Below, piece by piece: positions 5,282 through 13,897 of a stretch of 41,356 nt of DNA. The translations under genes and the position numbers were made by a program. Where the stretch lies: IMG/VR virus record IMGVR_UViG_3300049489_000677, positions 1 through 41,356 of that record, one strand, 5' to 3'. Below the pieces are notes generated by a model. It made no database searches and was not told where the DNA came from. It saw only the letters and a list, made by a program, of their open reading frames with translations. This DNA comes from a virus. Each line of letters starts with the position of its first letter. The first letter of the stretch is position 1.

Positions 5282-7666
5282 ATGACACCATCTCAATTTT
5301 TGAAACACTTTCCTAACCATTTAATTGTTAATCCAAAAGAAAATAGTAAAGATGGGTGGTCTAAAGTTTCTCGCTCTTTACCAAAGACACAAGAGGTTGG
5401 CCGGGCTGTCTATTTTACTCCTAATGGTTTTGAAAAACTTAATCGCGAAGAAGAATCCGTAACACAATTTAACTCTGTATATATTGATATTGATTGTCCT
5501 AAAATTGATGGAAAAAATCAGTCAAAAGAAATAATTGAAGATTATATAAAAAAGAAAACGGGAGAGATTTTTACCACGCTAGAACCTAGCTTTATTGTTA
5601 GGACAAAACATGGCGCACATTTTCATTTTTTACTAAAGGAACCAGTAATTGTTACTGAAGAATCTAAAAGGAATTACATACATGTGATGGATAACATGGT
5701 GAAGTTTTTTAATAGTGATGCCGGGGCCAAGGGTATTAATCGAGTATTGCGTGTTCCTGGATATAAACATTATAAAGATGTTAATGATCCTTATGATGTG
5801 CATCTGACTTATGAAGATCTGACGGTTAAATATGAGCTAAGTGATATTGCTAAAACAATTGGTGTAGAATACCCCGCTCCAGTTAAAGAAGAATTAAATG
5901 CAGTTATTGGTACTTTTACTGATGATATTGAAAAGCGGCTAGAGAAGATGTTAAAACATGATAATGTCCGTCAACTTTATGATGGTGATATTAGTAACTA
6001 TGATGATGATTATTCAAGAGCAGACAGTGCTTTATGTTGTCATTTAGCTTTTTGGTTTGAAAAAGATCCAACAGTGATGGAACAAATATGGTTGCGATCT
6101 CCATTAGGTAGTCGAGACAAAACACAAAAACGCATTGACTATCGAAAACAAACGATTATGAAGGCGATTGGTATTACCACTGAAGTCTATCAACCAAAAA
6201 ATAATAAGACTGAGACAAGAAAACAATATGAGAGGATCGCTTACCAGAAAAAACTTCAAGAGGAAAATTGGGATGATAAAGAATGGGTAAAAGAATTAAA
6301 TCAATTAAAAAATACTTATGCTTTAGCTTTTCATCACTTTTTAGCTGAACAACATCCGTATTTACTTTATGAAATTGGTGATGATAAATCATATTGGGAA
6401 TATGATGAAAAAGAAGGAATTTATAAAGAATTATCTGCTGTTTCAGCTCGGGGATTAGTATTGGCCTTATTAGAAAAAGAAGATTTATTAAGTAGAGCTA
6501 CTGAATCGTTTACTAAAGATGTGTTGGCCCGTTATCGGGCCAATTACCCTGACCGGGGAAAATTATATGATGATTTTGATAATAATGATTCCGTGTTTCA
6601 TGCTAATAATGGGTGGGTACACCTAACAACTTTAGAGTTTACCCCTCATTCACCAACATTTTTTAGCCGTATAAAGTCACCAGTTGACTATATTTCGGGT
6701 GCAGATTGTCCTAATTATGACAAATTCCTTGATGAAGATTTACGAATCAGCCAGGATAAAGTACGAGTTATTAGACAATTTAGTGGTTTAACTTTAACTA
6801 ATGATATTAAATATCAAAAAATGTTAACCTTGGTAGGTAAACCTGGTTGTGGTAAATCCACACTACTTGACTCTTGGGGTTTGGTTTTAGGTAAAAAAGC
6901 GATAGAAAAAAAGTTAACTGAACTTTCAGGAGATTCAATGAGATTTGCTGGTAGTCAATTTGTTGGTGCTACTTTATGTTGGTTTGATGAAGTTGATGTA
7001 AAAAAAGCCGAAATGGGAAATTCCCTTGGTACTCTTATTACTGGTCAACACGTTAATGTTGAGCGTAAAGGGATAAACGGAATTGTTAAAGCTCGAAACA
7101 CAATTAAGTGTGTATTGACAGCCAATAGTTTACCAATGATAGCGGAATTAGGTATTTATCGTCGATTAATAATGATTAACCTTCCACGATCTTTTACTGC
7201 TTACGAGGAAGATGATAAAGAAATGCCTATCAAACTAGCTAATGAAGCTTCTGGTATTTTAAATCGAATGATTGAAGGATTACAAGACTTGCGTAAAATG
7301 CGAGGTTTTACCTTAATTGAAGGCCATGACGAATTGATTGAACAATATAAAGCACAAAGTAACACCCTTGCTGAGTTTCTTGATACTTTTTTTGAACCAG
7401 CCAGCGAAGATTATTTTATTGAAACAAATGATTTATATAGTGCTTACCAGCATTTTGCCGAAGGAAGTACATTTACAAGAGTTATCACCCCTCAGAAGTT
7501 TGGTCGTCTTTTAGCTGCACAACCTCTTCACCGCTTTGATTGTATTGTTGCTAAAAGGACAAAAACGAGTCGAGGTTGGACTGGATTGAGATTACAAACA
7601 GGATACAAGTTTGAAGACGAAAGTAAAAAAATTGTACCGGCTTTTACTCAGGAAGTTGACTTTTAA
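5282..7666 (+). CDS. Primase-polymerase / SF3 helicase replication protein (794 aa)
   Basis: The N-terminal domain (about 1-200) resembles archaeo-eukaryotic (AEP/PrimPol) primases: VYIDID (D69, D71) for metals, GAHFHF (H113) and RVLRVPGYKHYKD (154-166). Residues about 240-300, with RADSALCCHLAFWF and RSPLGSRDKTQKRIDYRKQTI, match the helical bundle after the catalytic domain in NrS-1-type phage primase-polymerases. The C-terminal half is a superfamily 3 (D5-like) helicase with Walker A GKPGCGKST (519-527) and Walker B TLCWFDEVD (564-572). One protein could prime and unwind. It lies beside the repeat-rich origin and is the only replication initiator seen; no separate family A/B polymerase was found. 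Confidence 0.9.
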   Translation: MTPSQFLKHFPNHLIVNPKENSKDGWSKVSRSLPKTQEVGRAVYFTPNGFEKLNREEESVTQFNSVYIDIDCPKIDGKNQSKEIIEDYIKKKTGEIFTTLEPSFIVRTKHGAHFHFLLKEPVIVTEESKRNYIHVMDNMVKFFNSDAGAKGINRVLRVPGYKHYKDVNDPYDVHLTYEDLTVKYELSDIAKTIGVEYPAPVKEELNAVIGTFTDDIEKRLEKMLKHDNVRQLYDGDISNYDDDYSRADSALCCHLAFWFEKDPTVMEQIWLRSPLGSRDKTQKRIDYRKQTIMKAIGITTEVYQPKNNKTETRKQYERIAYQKKLQEENWDDKEWVKELNQLKNTYALAFHHFLAEQHPYLLYEIGDDKSYWEYDEKEGIYKELSAVSARGLVLALLEKEDLLSRATESFTKDVLARYRANYPDRGKLYDDFDNNDSVFHANNGWVHLTTLEFTPHSPTFFSRIKSPVDYISGADCPNYDKFLDEDLRISQDKVRVIRQFSGLTLTNDIKYQKMLTLVGKPGCGKSTLLDSWGLVLGKKAIEKKLTELSGDSMRFAGSQFVGATLCWFDEVDVKKAEMGNSLGTLITGQHVNVERKGINGIVKARNTIKCVLTANSLPMIAELGIYRRLIMINLPRSFTAYEEDDKEMPIKLANEASGILNRMIEGLQDLRKMRGFTLIEGHDELIEQYKAQSNTLAEFLDTFFEPASEDYFIETNDLYSAYQHFAEGSTFTRVITPQKFGRLLAAQPLHRFDCIVAKRTKTSRGWTGLRLQTGYKFEDESKKIVPAFTQEVDF

Positions 7667-7680
7667 TAAATTAGACCACA

Positions 7681-7978
7681 GGTGACATTACTTTGTCAAA
7701 TAGACCCTTTTTAACGGGTAACTAATGTCACCAAATGTCACCAAAACACCCTTTACAATAGGGTGTTTTCATTGTAAAACTGTTTTTGGTGACATTAATA
7801 ATGTCATTTGGTGACATTATGGAATTTATAATGTCACCAGCTTTTTGTCCTTATTTATAGCCACAATATTACTCCTGGGTGACATGATGACATTACTTTT
7901 GGGATTGATAAAAAAATAATAAAAAATAGTATTTATATATAGTTGTGGCGGACTTCCAAACTAATGTCACCCGTCACC
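7681..7978. other. Probable replication origin: GGTGACATTA iterons plus AT-rich tract
   Basis: The decamer GGTGACATTA occurs directly at 7681-7690, 7788-7797 and 7810-7819, and inverted (TAATGTCACC) at 7723-7732, 7829-7838 and 7962-7971. Near copies lie at 7733-7742, 7799-7806, 7878-7886 and 7887-7895. An A/T-only stretch follows at about 7907-7942. Iterons beside a primase-helicase and an AT-rich unwinding tract are the usual form of an initiator-dependent origin. No gene fits this 375-base gap. The repeats could instead be operators for the late promoter just downstream. Confidence 0.75.
7743..7769 (+). terminator. Terminator after the primase-helicase gene
   Basis: A perfect 10-bp stem AAAACACCCT (7743-7752) / AGGGTGTTTT (7760-7769) with a 7-base loop ends in a T run. 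A competing hairpin pairs TTTACAAT (7752-7759) with ATTGTAAA (7771-7778). It lies inside the iteron region. Confidence 0.75.
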
Positions 7979-8002
7979 TTTTTTATTGTTTTTTTACGAG
8001 TA

Positions 8003-8040
8003 TTGCCCCAGAGTGGGGGTAGTGTGCTATAATTTTAGAT
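8003..8040 (+). promoter_or_regulatory. Late promoter with extended -10 upstream of the packaging genes
   Basis: TGC-TATAAT (TATAAT 8028-8033) predicts a start at 8040, one base before ATG 8041. A weak TTGCCC lies at 8003-8008. A small palindrome, CCCCA (8006-8010)/TGGGG (8014-8018), sits between -35 and -10 and may be an operator. Confidence 0.65.
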
Positions 8041-8226
8041 ATGATAAAAAAAGCAACTTGGGCTACGCCCGTGAAGAAAGCTTACCAGTCACCTAACCCG
8101 ATTTTGCGGGAAGTTCCAATTAAAAGTAAAAAAGTTAAGAAAGTTAAGGGAGCCGGTCGTGGTCGAATCAAGCAATATGGTGATGCTGGTTATATGCCTT
8201 CTACTGGTAAAGGGGTAGGGTATTAG
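8041..8226 (+). CDS. Small basic hypothetical protein (61 aa)
   Basis: The protein is very basic, with the stretch KSKKVKKVKGAGRGRIKQYG and a Gly-rich end (PSTGKGVGY). It is the first gene of the late operon, directly before the small terminase gene, with a near-leaderless start. A DNA-binding or packaging accessory role fits charge and place, but no family was recognised. Confidence 0.6.
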   Translation: MIKKATWATPVKKAYQSPNPILREVPIKSKKVKKVKGAGRGRIKQYGDAGYMPSTGKGVGY

Positions 8227-8228
8227 AA

Positions 8229-8735
8229 ATGACAAAAAGAAAGCCTAAACATTTACATAGACCTGACGGTAGGCCAACTAAATACTCTGAGAAGATGTTG
8301 GCGATGGCTTGGGAGTATGTGGAAAGTTGTACTGACGAGATTTATGATTACATGACTGGTGAATCAATCGGTGCGACAAGTCAAAGTAATTCTTGGCAAC
8401 AGAAGGTTCGTGTAAGGTTGCCGACATATGAAGGGCTATGTTTAAAGTTGCAGATAGATGATGCAACAATGTATGATTGGGCTGAAAAATACCCAGAGTT
8501 TTCCGTGACGGTAGAGACAATCAAGCGAAAACAGAAGGAAATGTTGATTGCTGGTGGGACCTCTGGACTCTATAACCCAATGATAACTAAGCTTTTATTG
8601 TCGGCTAATCATGGATTGTCTGAAAAAACAGAGATTGATCACACTTCTAAAGGAAAAGCAATTAATGGCGTTGGTTTAATTCTAAGTAAAGCCTATGGCA
8701 CTGAAACTGACGAAGACGGAGGAGAAGCAGCTTGA
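8229..8735 (+). CDS. terS: Terminase small subunit (168 aa)
   Basis: Phage small terminases of this type have an N-terminal Lys/Arg-rich DNA-binding part (KRKPKHLHRPDGRPTKYSEKM, the 'GRPTKY' start), a helical oligomerisation core (LCLKLQIDDATMYDWAEKYPEFSVTVETIKRKQKEMLIAGGTSG), and a C-terminal part with NPMITKLLLSANHGLSEKTEIDH. This is the common DNA-packaging small-subunit pattern. It recognises the packaging site and hands DNA to TerL. Its end overlaps the large-subunit gene by 41 bases, typical of the terS-terL pair. Confidence 0.85.
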   Translation: MTKRKPKHLHRPDGRPTKYSEKMLAMAWEYVESCTDEIYDYMTGESIGATSQSNSWQQKVRVRLPTYEGLCLKLQIDDATMYDWAEKYPEFSVTVETIKRKQKEMLIAGGTSGLYNPMITKLLLSANHGLSEKTEIDHTSKGKAINGVGLILSKAYGTETDEDGGEAA

Positions 8736-10179
8736 ACGTTGTCTTTCGATTGCTAAGCAAGCTGGTGTACCGAAAGATCAGGCAGAAAAGTTTGTTGGCT
8801 CTTTATATATTCCCTTACCTTGGCAATGGCGTTTTCATGCTGCCGCAAGAGAAGCGGATATGTCTTTTGGCCCGGTGATGATCGGGTGTGGTGGTGCTCG
8901 TGGTCCTGGCAAGTCACACGCTGTCTTATCACAGATTGGACTTGATGATTGCCAACGTGTTTCTGGGTTGAAAGTATTGTTTTTACGTCAGACAGGTAAG
9001 GCAGCCAAAGAATCTTTTGAAGATTTGATTAGTAAAACTCTAAAGGGGAAGGTGTCATACACGTATAAGGCTGGTATGTTGAGGTTTCCTAATGGTTCTA
9101 GGGTGCTTTTAGGTGGCTTTAAGGACAATAAAGACATTGATAAGTATGTTGGTATTGAGTATGATTTGATTGCGATTGAGGAAATCAACCAATTAACGGA
9201 AGAAAAAGTGGAAAAACTTAGAGGATCGCTTCGATCTTCCAAAGAAGATTGGAGGCCAAGGCTTTATGCTTCGTTTAACCCTGGTGGAGTTGGTCACGGG
9301 TATGTAAAAAAGTGTTTTGTCCTACCGTTTTTAACTGATACTGAAGCAGAAACACGGTTTTTTCCTTCTACTTATCGGGATAACCCATTTTTAAACAAGG
9401 AATACACGCAATATCTTGAATCTTTACAGGGACAGCTAGGGCAAGCTTGGCGTGATGGTGACTTTGACATACTTGCTGGGCAGTTTTTCACTGAATATCG
9501 CTCAGAAATACATGGGATTGAACCATTTGACATCCCATTTGATTGGAAACGAGTTTGTTCTTTGGACTATGGTTATGGTTCGTATAGTTCGCTAGGGTGG
9601 TGGGCTATTTCTCCAAACAATGAGTATATTCGTTATCGAGAGCTTTATGTGTCGCAGAAATCATATAGTGAATTGGCTAAGGAATATGTGTCTAGGACTA
9701 ACAAAAATGAGAATATAAGCCATATTGTTTGTGATCCAGCGATCTGGAATAAAGATGGGCATGATGAGTTTGGTTTTTCTGGAGCAGAAATCTTTGAACG
9801 AAAGGTAAAAGAGTTAACAGGGAAGACTCCGCAACTGGTGAGGGCTAATAATGATCGGGTTCAAGGTTGGGCAGTAATGCGAGAAGATTTAAAGGTCTTT
9901 CCAGGTCAAGATGGCTCACCTACTGCTAGAATAAAAGTTTTCAACACTTGTTTTGATTGGCATCGAACGATAGAATTACAAGTACACTCTGAAAGAAATC
10001 CAGAGGATTTAGATACTGACTTGGAGGATCACGCTATGGATGAGACACGATACTTGTGTATGGATCGTCCTAAGCCAGCTGTAACGTCGGCACAAAAAGA
10101 AGACTTATTATTTAAACAAGCAATGAAGCGGAAAAAAGAACAAGGTTTATCAGGTAAATCAAGATTAGTTTATGGATAA
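8695..10179 (+). CDS. terL: Terminase large subunit (494 aa)
   Basis: The ATPase domain carries a Walker A-like GGARGPGKS (66-74) and Walker B with catalytic acid LIAIEE (158-163). The C-terminal RNase H-like nuclease has aspartates at SLDYGYGS (D291) and CDPAIW (D347), and an acidic HAMDETRY near residue 445. This motor pumps DNA through the portal and cuts concatemers. Length and domain order are complete. The subfamily was not placed, so the packaging mode (headful or cos) cannot be stated; a permuted circular-like assembly would fit headful packaging. Confidence 0.95.
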   Translation: MALKLTKTEEKQLERCLSIAKQAGVPKDQAEKFVGSLYIPLPWQWRFHAAAREADMSFGPVMIGCGGARGPGKSHAVLSQIGLDDCQRVSGLKVLFLRQTGKAAKESFEDLISKTLKGKVSYTYKAGMLRFPNGSRVLLGGFKDNKDIDKYVGIEYDLIAIEEINQLTEEKVEKLRGSLRSSKEDWRPRLYASFNPGGVGHGYVKKCFVLPFLTDTEAETRFFPSTYRDNPFLNKEYTQYLESLQGQLGQAWRDGDFDILAGQFFTEYRSEIHGIEPFDIPFDWKRVCSLDYGYGSYSSLGWWAISPNNEYIRYRELYVSQKSYSELAKEYVSRTNKNENISHIVCDPAIWNKDGHDEFGFSGAEIFERKVKELTGKTPQLVRANNDRVQGWAVMREDLKVFPGQDGSPTARIKVFNTCFDWHRTIELQVHSERNPEDLDTDLEDHAMDETRYLCMDRPKPAVTSAQKEDLLFKQAMKRKKEQGLSGKSRLVYG

Positions 10180-10483
10180 AAAAATATTACCAGTAGCCGT
10201 CGGAGAGTTTGTGTTTGTTAAACATGAGCCAAGAGAGACTGAGCAAACAACACAGGCTGGCATTATTGTGACGGTTTCTGATCGGCAACGAGATGGAGAT
10301 GTGGTGAATCTTGCTAAAGGCACTTTGATTAGCTTTGGTAATAGTGTCAAAGATATTAATGCTAAAGTTGGGGACACAATTTTTTATAATCCTTATGATA
10401 GTCAGTCATATTTTGAGGGTGAGGAGCGTTACGACACTATTCATATGAGCTTAATTAAGGCGGTTTTACCATGCGAAGATTAA
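10172..10483 (+). CDS. GroES-like co-chaperonin (103 aa)
   Basis: The fold pattern of Cpn10 is visible: N-terminal strand ILPVAVGEFVFVKHEP, a mobile loop around residues 22-34 (ETEQTTQAGIIVT), a middle KGTLISFGN, then KVGDTIFYNPYD and the C-terminal SLIKAVLP. Length about 100 matches GroES. Phage homologues (T4 gp31 is the known case) replace host GroES so that the chaperonin can fold a capsid protein. The position between terL and the head genes fits that role. It overlaps terL by eight bases. The mobile-loop sequence differs from the host consensus I know, so host GroEL interaction is inferred. Confidence 0.8.
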   Translation: MDKKILPVAVGEFVFVKHEPRETEQTTQAGIIVTVSDRQRDGDVVNLAKGTLISFGNSVKDINAKVGDTIFYNPYDSQSYFEGEERYDTIHMSLIKAVLPCED

Positions 10484-10800
10484 TTATAAAGTGGGCTATA
10501 GTTTTTTTAGAAAAATATCTTAACCTACCAGTTATTGAAGATGGTTCAAAGATTCAGGACTTTATGGAGAACACCTGGGCGCATCAGGGGTTTAGAGATT
10601 ATGTAACTAAAAGAAATAATGAATTGATTTATGAAGCGGCTGGGGGTTCTGGTATGCAAGCTTTAGATCGGACAAAGTATATTGAATTGGTGGGAAGGAG
10701 ACTAGAGATATTGTATTTTGCAACCTTAGCAAAGAAATCCTTTGCACTTAAAGATCAACAGAAACGGGGGAAAACTGGTATTGACAGCATTAACACTTAG
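10471..10800 (+). CDS. Hypothetical helical protein (109 aa)
   Basis: The protein overlaps the GroES-like gene by 13 bases and is mostly helical with a hydrophobic N-terminal helix (LIIKWAIVFLEKYLNLPVI) and a basic C-terminus. The centre has QGFRDYVTKRNNELIY. It lies between the chaperonin and the scaffold promoter, so a head-assembly accessory role is possible. No family recognised. Confidence 0.6.
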   Translation: MRRLIIKWAIVFLEKYLNLPVIEDGSKIQDFMENTWAHQGFRDYVTKRNNELIYEAAGGSGMQALDRTKYIELVGRRLEILYFATLAKKSFALKDQQKRGKTGIDSINT

Positions 10801-10812
10801 TCTTTTGCATGG

Positions 10813-10840
10813 TATACTCTAGTTAGAGATAAATTCTCTC
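10813..10840 (+). promoter_or_regulatory. Promoter and leader hairpin of the head operon
   Basis: TGG-TATACT (TATACT 10813-10818) is an extended -10; the start is predicted near 10825. The leader begins with a short hairpin, AGAGA (10826-10830)/TCTCT (about 10836-10840), and runs about 65 bases to ATG 10891, the longest leader in the window; it may set capsid-operon expression. Confidence 0.5.
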
Positions 10841-10890
10841 TGGGTCACGACCAGATAACGTGTTTTAACAGGTTTAACCCTTACCTTGAA

Positions 10891-11502
10891 ATGCAAAAGG
10901 AGATACCAAGCGTCTTATCAACAACTGAACCAACACCTTCTGAACCGGAAGTAGTTGAAACTATTGAAGAGGAAGAAGAACAAGTTGAAGAAGTTATTGA
11001 TAAAAAAGATCCTTTAGATGTGATCGCTGATCCAGAGGAATTACGTCGTGAAGCGAAGAAGTATCGTGGGATAGCTTCACGAAAAGGTGGTACTGAACTG
11101 GTCCAAAAACCAATTTCAGATTCACCATACATTACTCGTGAAGAAGTTTACGAGAATAATCGTAAAGCAGCTCTTGATGAACTTTCAAATATTCCTGATA
11201 ATGATCCGTTAGCTGAAATCAAGAGAGAAATTGACGATAATTGGAGCGAAGTAATAAGTTACTATAGCCCAAGAAACGGTCAAAAAACTACTGAAGACAT
11301 CTTAGAGGACATCTATGATGCCCACCTTGTCTGGAAAAGACGTACTGGTGGTAGATCTTCAGATGATTCAGCTCGTAATTTACAAAAGACAGTGGTTACT
11401 CAACCTACTGGGAGTAGTACTGATAATAAAAAAGAACCTGAAAAGAGTACTTTTTTCAAAAAAGGTACACCACCTAGTGAATGGTATAAAAAAAAGGATT
11501 AA
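10891..11502 (+). CDS. Putative scaffold protein (203 aa)
   Basis: The N-terminus is very acidic (VVETIEEEEEQVEEVIDKKD) and the C-terminus basic and low-complexity (KKEPEKSTFFKKGTPPSEWYKKKD), with helices between. Acidic, soluble, charge-segregated proteins directly before the decoration and major capsid genes are usually scaffolds, which hold the procapsid and then leave. No protease was seen, so the scaffold would exit intact. The assignment is by composition and gene order. Confidence 0.6.
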   Translation: MQKEIPSVLSTTEPTPSEPEVVETIEEEEEQVEEVIDKKDPLDVIADPEELRREAKKYRGIASRKGGTELVQKPISDSPYITREEVYENNRKAALDELSNIPDNDPLAEIKREIDDNWSEVISYYSPRNGQKTTEDILEDIYDAHLVWKRRTGGRSSDDSARNLQKTVVTQPTGSSTDNKKEPEKSTFFKKGTPPSEWYKKKD

Positions 11503-11527
11503 CTTATTCACTTTAACAAGTTAATTT

Positions 11528-11941
11528 ATGGCTTTTGAACCCGTACAATACGATGAGGGGAAGACTGTAAAGTTGCCATTTTCAACCGGTGAAACCGTTG
11601 TTCGTGGTGGCGCAGTAGTAGCTGATACTGATGGTTACTACATCATGGCTGGTAGCTCAACCGCTACCGATATTTATTACGTGGCACTTGAAACTGTAAC
11701 TACTACAGCAGATGGAGACATGGTTCTCTGTCTTCGAGTCCATGATAAGGTCATCTTTGAAGTCGACACTGATGCTAATCCTGCTCGAACTGATGTTGGG
11801 ACACTATGTGATCTAGCTTCTGTTTCTACAGCTAATCCGGATGCAAGTACAAACGATCTTTTCTACATTGAAGATATTGTAGGTGCTGTTGCTGATAAAA
11901 AGATCCGTGGTTTCTTTGTAGATGGAGTTGGTAATTCTTAA
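11528..11941 (+). CDS. Head decoration / capsid-stabilising protein (137 aa)
   Basis: The small all-beta protein, with YDEGKTVKLPFSTGETVVRGGAVV, GYYIMAG and GDMVLCLRVHDKVIFEV, resembles the DUF2190-like decoration group in which a beta-barrel caps capsid trimers. It lies directly before the major capsid gene, the standard place. No SD is visible (the ATG follows AACAAGTTAATTT), like most genes here. A loop hairpin with TTAACTT/AAGTTAA (11499-11524) overlaps its upstream region. Confidence 0.65.
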   Translation: MAFEPVQYDEGKTVKLPFSTGETVVRGGAVVADTDGYYIMAGSSTATDIYYVALETVTTTADGDMVLCLRVHDKVIFEVDTDANPARTDVGTLCDLASVSTANPDASTNDLFYIEDIVGAVADKKIRGFFVDGVGNS

Positions 11942-11960
11942 TAGCTAATAACAAATAATT

Positions 11961-12944
11961 ATGGCTCTAAAAACCACTGATTATCCTAAGTTGACTCAAA
12001 AACTTAATGAAGTTTTTAACGAGGCAGCTGAAAATGGTGTGGAAGGATGGATCGGTCAACAAATCTTTGATGTTGTTGACACTGATTGGAAAACTTACGA
12101 TTACCTAGTAATGCACGGTGCTGGAAACCTACAACAGGTTGCTGAAGGTGCTGAGCTACCAACTACTTCTTCTAACGAAGGAGATAGCGCAGCTTGGACA
12201 CAAAAGCGCTTTGGAGAGAAAATTTCTATTACTAAGGATATGCGTATGTTTGATCGTTACGATCAAATGGAAGAGGCGGTACAGTCTGTAACTGAAGAAG
12301 CCTTTAACAAGATCGATCAGTCAATGGCTGATGTTCTACTTAACGGTTTTACTGGTACTACTTACACTGACGTTTTTGGTCAGACAGTTTCTAATCTAGC
12401 AGTTGATGGTGTTGTACTTTTTAGTGCTTCACACACAAATAACATCAACTCTAACACTTTCCGAAACCTTATCCGCAACAGTGTAGGAACAGCTAACCCT
12501 GGTCTTTCACGAGATGCGATGGTAAAGGCTCGTGCTGATGCTCGAAAGTACAAGGACCCTGCTGGTGTTAATCGCCCAGTAATGCTTGATACTTTGATTG
12601 TTTCTGCTGGTAATGAGGATCTTGCGGAACGTCTTGTGTATTCACAAGGTGTAGCTGGAACTCCTAATATCGACATTAACCCAATTAAAGGAAAGATCAA
12701 GAATATTATTGTTTGGTCTAAGTTGGATGAAAATTCGGCTGGTACTGATACTTCTGCTTATTGGTTTATGGCTGATAGTCGTAAAGTAAAGAAGAGTCTT
12801 AAAGCTCCTTTTGCTCAACGACCAATGATGCACGAAGCTGAGAACGTAACTGAAACACAAAACTGGTTGTATCCTTTGGATGCTTATTATGTTCTTGGTC
12901 TTGGTTATCCTTCAGCTATCTTCGGATCGACTGGTGCAAACTAA
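11961..12944 (+). CDS. Major capsid protein, HK97 fold (327 aa)
   Basis: Features of short HK97-fold capsid proteins are visible. These are an N-terminal helix (LTQKLNEVFNEAAENG), the E-loop-like strand region about 50-95 (EGDSAAWTQKRFGEKISITKDMRMFDRYD), a spine helix (QMEEAVQSVTEEAFNKIDQSMADVLLNGF), and a P-domain/A-domain with LFSASHTNN..., DTLIVSAGNEDLAERLV and a C-terminal strand set. Its overall pattern recalls Mu gpT-type capsid proteins. Many copies form the shell. No N-terminal delta domain is obvious, consistent with a separate scaffold. Confidence 0.85.
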   Translation: MALKTTDYPKLTQKLNEVFNEAAENGVEGWIGQQIFDVVDTDWKTYDYLVMHGAGNLQQVAEGAELPTTSSNEGDSAAWTQKRFGEKISITKDMRMFDRYDQMEEAVQSVTEEAFNKIDQSMADVLLNGFTGTTYTDVFGQTVSNLAVDGVVLFSASHTNNINSNTFRNLIRNSVGTANPGLSRDAMVKARADARKYKDPAGVNRPVMLDTLIVSAGNEDLAERLVYSQGVAGTPNIDINPIKGKIKNIIVWSKLDENSAGTDTSAYWFMADSRKVKKSLKAPFAQRPMMHEAENVTETQNWLYPLDAYYVLGLGYPSAIFGSTGAN

Positions 12945-12967
12945 ATTTATTAGTTAACGATTAGCGT

Positions 12968-13282
12968 ATGCTTAATTGGACACAACTTACAGCACAAGGA
13001 CGAGCGAAAGATATTGGTATTGCTTGGACTGAAGAGGAACAAGAAGCTTTAGCTACTTTAATTAAACATTCTGGATTGGAACGAGCAGAAATTGCTCGTT
13101 TCGTCCGAGAAGGTGTATTAACAGTTGAAGCTTATGAAGCCGCAATTGGTTCTGGTAAGAAACCATCTAGTCGTTCTGAGTTGGAAGAAAGAGCAAAGGA
13201 GGCAGGGGTATCTTTTGATGCTGTTGCTCCCGATTCTGTGTTAGAGACAGCTACCGCAAAAAAGTTAAAATCTAAGAAATAA
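12968..13282 (+). CDS. Hypothetical head protein with HeH/Rho-N-like tail (104 aa)
   Basis: The protein has two helical parts. The second, SRSELEERAKEAGVSFDAVAPDSVLETATAKKL, resembles the small HeH/LEM-like helical unit often fused to phage head-completion proteins. The first has ERAEIARFVREGVLTVEAY. Place just after the capsid gene suggests head completion. No enzymatic motif. Confidence 0.5.
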   Translation: MLNWTQLTAQGRAKDIGIAWTEEEQEALATLIKHSGLERAEIARFVREGVLTVEAYEAAIGSGKKPSSRSELEERAKEAGVSFDAVAPDSVLETATAKKLKSKK

Positions 13283-13284
13283 AT

Positions 13285-13824
13285 ATGAACTATAATAAAT
13301 TTCTTGTTGGGTTTGCGGTCGTGATTTCTCTAGTAAGCCTTTATGTGGCAACACGAGAAGATGCAGCGGTTGGTACATCTTATGATGGTTCAATCATTAC
13401 TAATCCTTTCACTTTTGAAGCAAATATAAAGGCACAAGGAGGGCTAAACTATGAAGAAGTTTACGAGGCTGTTACTACTAGTAATACACTAACAGTCGCA
13501 GAAAGCGGACTTACTTCATATTTAGCGACTGGGGGGACTTCAACTCTTCCCGCGGTAGCATCTTCAGCAGGAGTCGTATTACGATTCGTAGTGGCTGATG
13601 CAATTACAGCCTCAACTAGTGTTGTTTCGGCTGAGGGGGATAATATCGAAGGTTCAATGATTGTAGCAGGGGCAGTAGTTGATTGTAATGCTAACGATGA
13701 AATTCGTTTTGTCGACAATCTTGAAAATGTTGGTGATTATGTAGAACTTAGGTCTAATGGAACTAAGTGGTTTGTTACTTCGAGTAACGCTTTAACTGCA
13801 TCATCATTGACTTGTTCTGGGTAA
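13285..13824 (+). CDS. Putative virion protein with N-terminal membrane anchor (179 aa)
   Basis: Residues 5-22 (KFLVGFAVVISLVSLYVA) form a hydrophobic anchor after a short Asn/Lys start. The rest is beta-rich, Thr/Ser-rich and ends with GDYVELRSNGTKWFVTSSN plus a tail ending SLTCSG; the C-terminal 'GDYVELRSNGTKWFV' pattern is common in phage decoration or fibre domains. An anchored structural protein is odd: it might be exported to the host membrane instead of assembled. The stop is followed by a strong hairpin at 13836-13857. Confidence 0.55.
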   Translation: MNYNKFLVGFAVVISLVSLYVATREDAAVGTSYDGSIITNPFTFEANIKAQGGLNYEEVYEAVTTSNTLTVAESGLTSYLATGGTSTLPAVASSAGVVLRFVVADAITASTSVVSAEGDNIEGSMIVAGAVVDCNANDEIRFVDNLENVGDYVELRSNGTKWFVTSSNALTASSLTCSG

Positions 13825-13835
13825 TCCTTGCTCTA

Positions 13836-13857
13836 CTTTGTCCCTTTGGGGACAAAG
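13836..13857 (+). terminator. Strong hairpin between virion genes
   Basis: CTTTGTCCC (13836-13844) and GGGACAAAG (13849-13857) form a perfect 9-bp stem with a TTTG loop. No U-run follows, so it may be a processing or 3'-end-stabilising element instead of a true terminator. Confidence 0.5.
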
Positions 13858-13897
13858 CTAGGGTTGGGATTAAATTATAAGAGTTAATATTGAAAAT

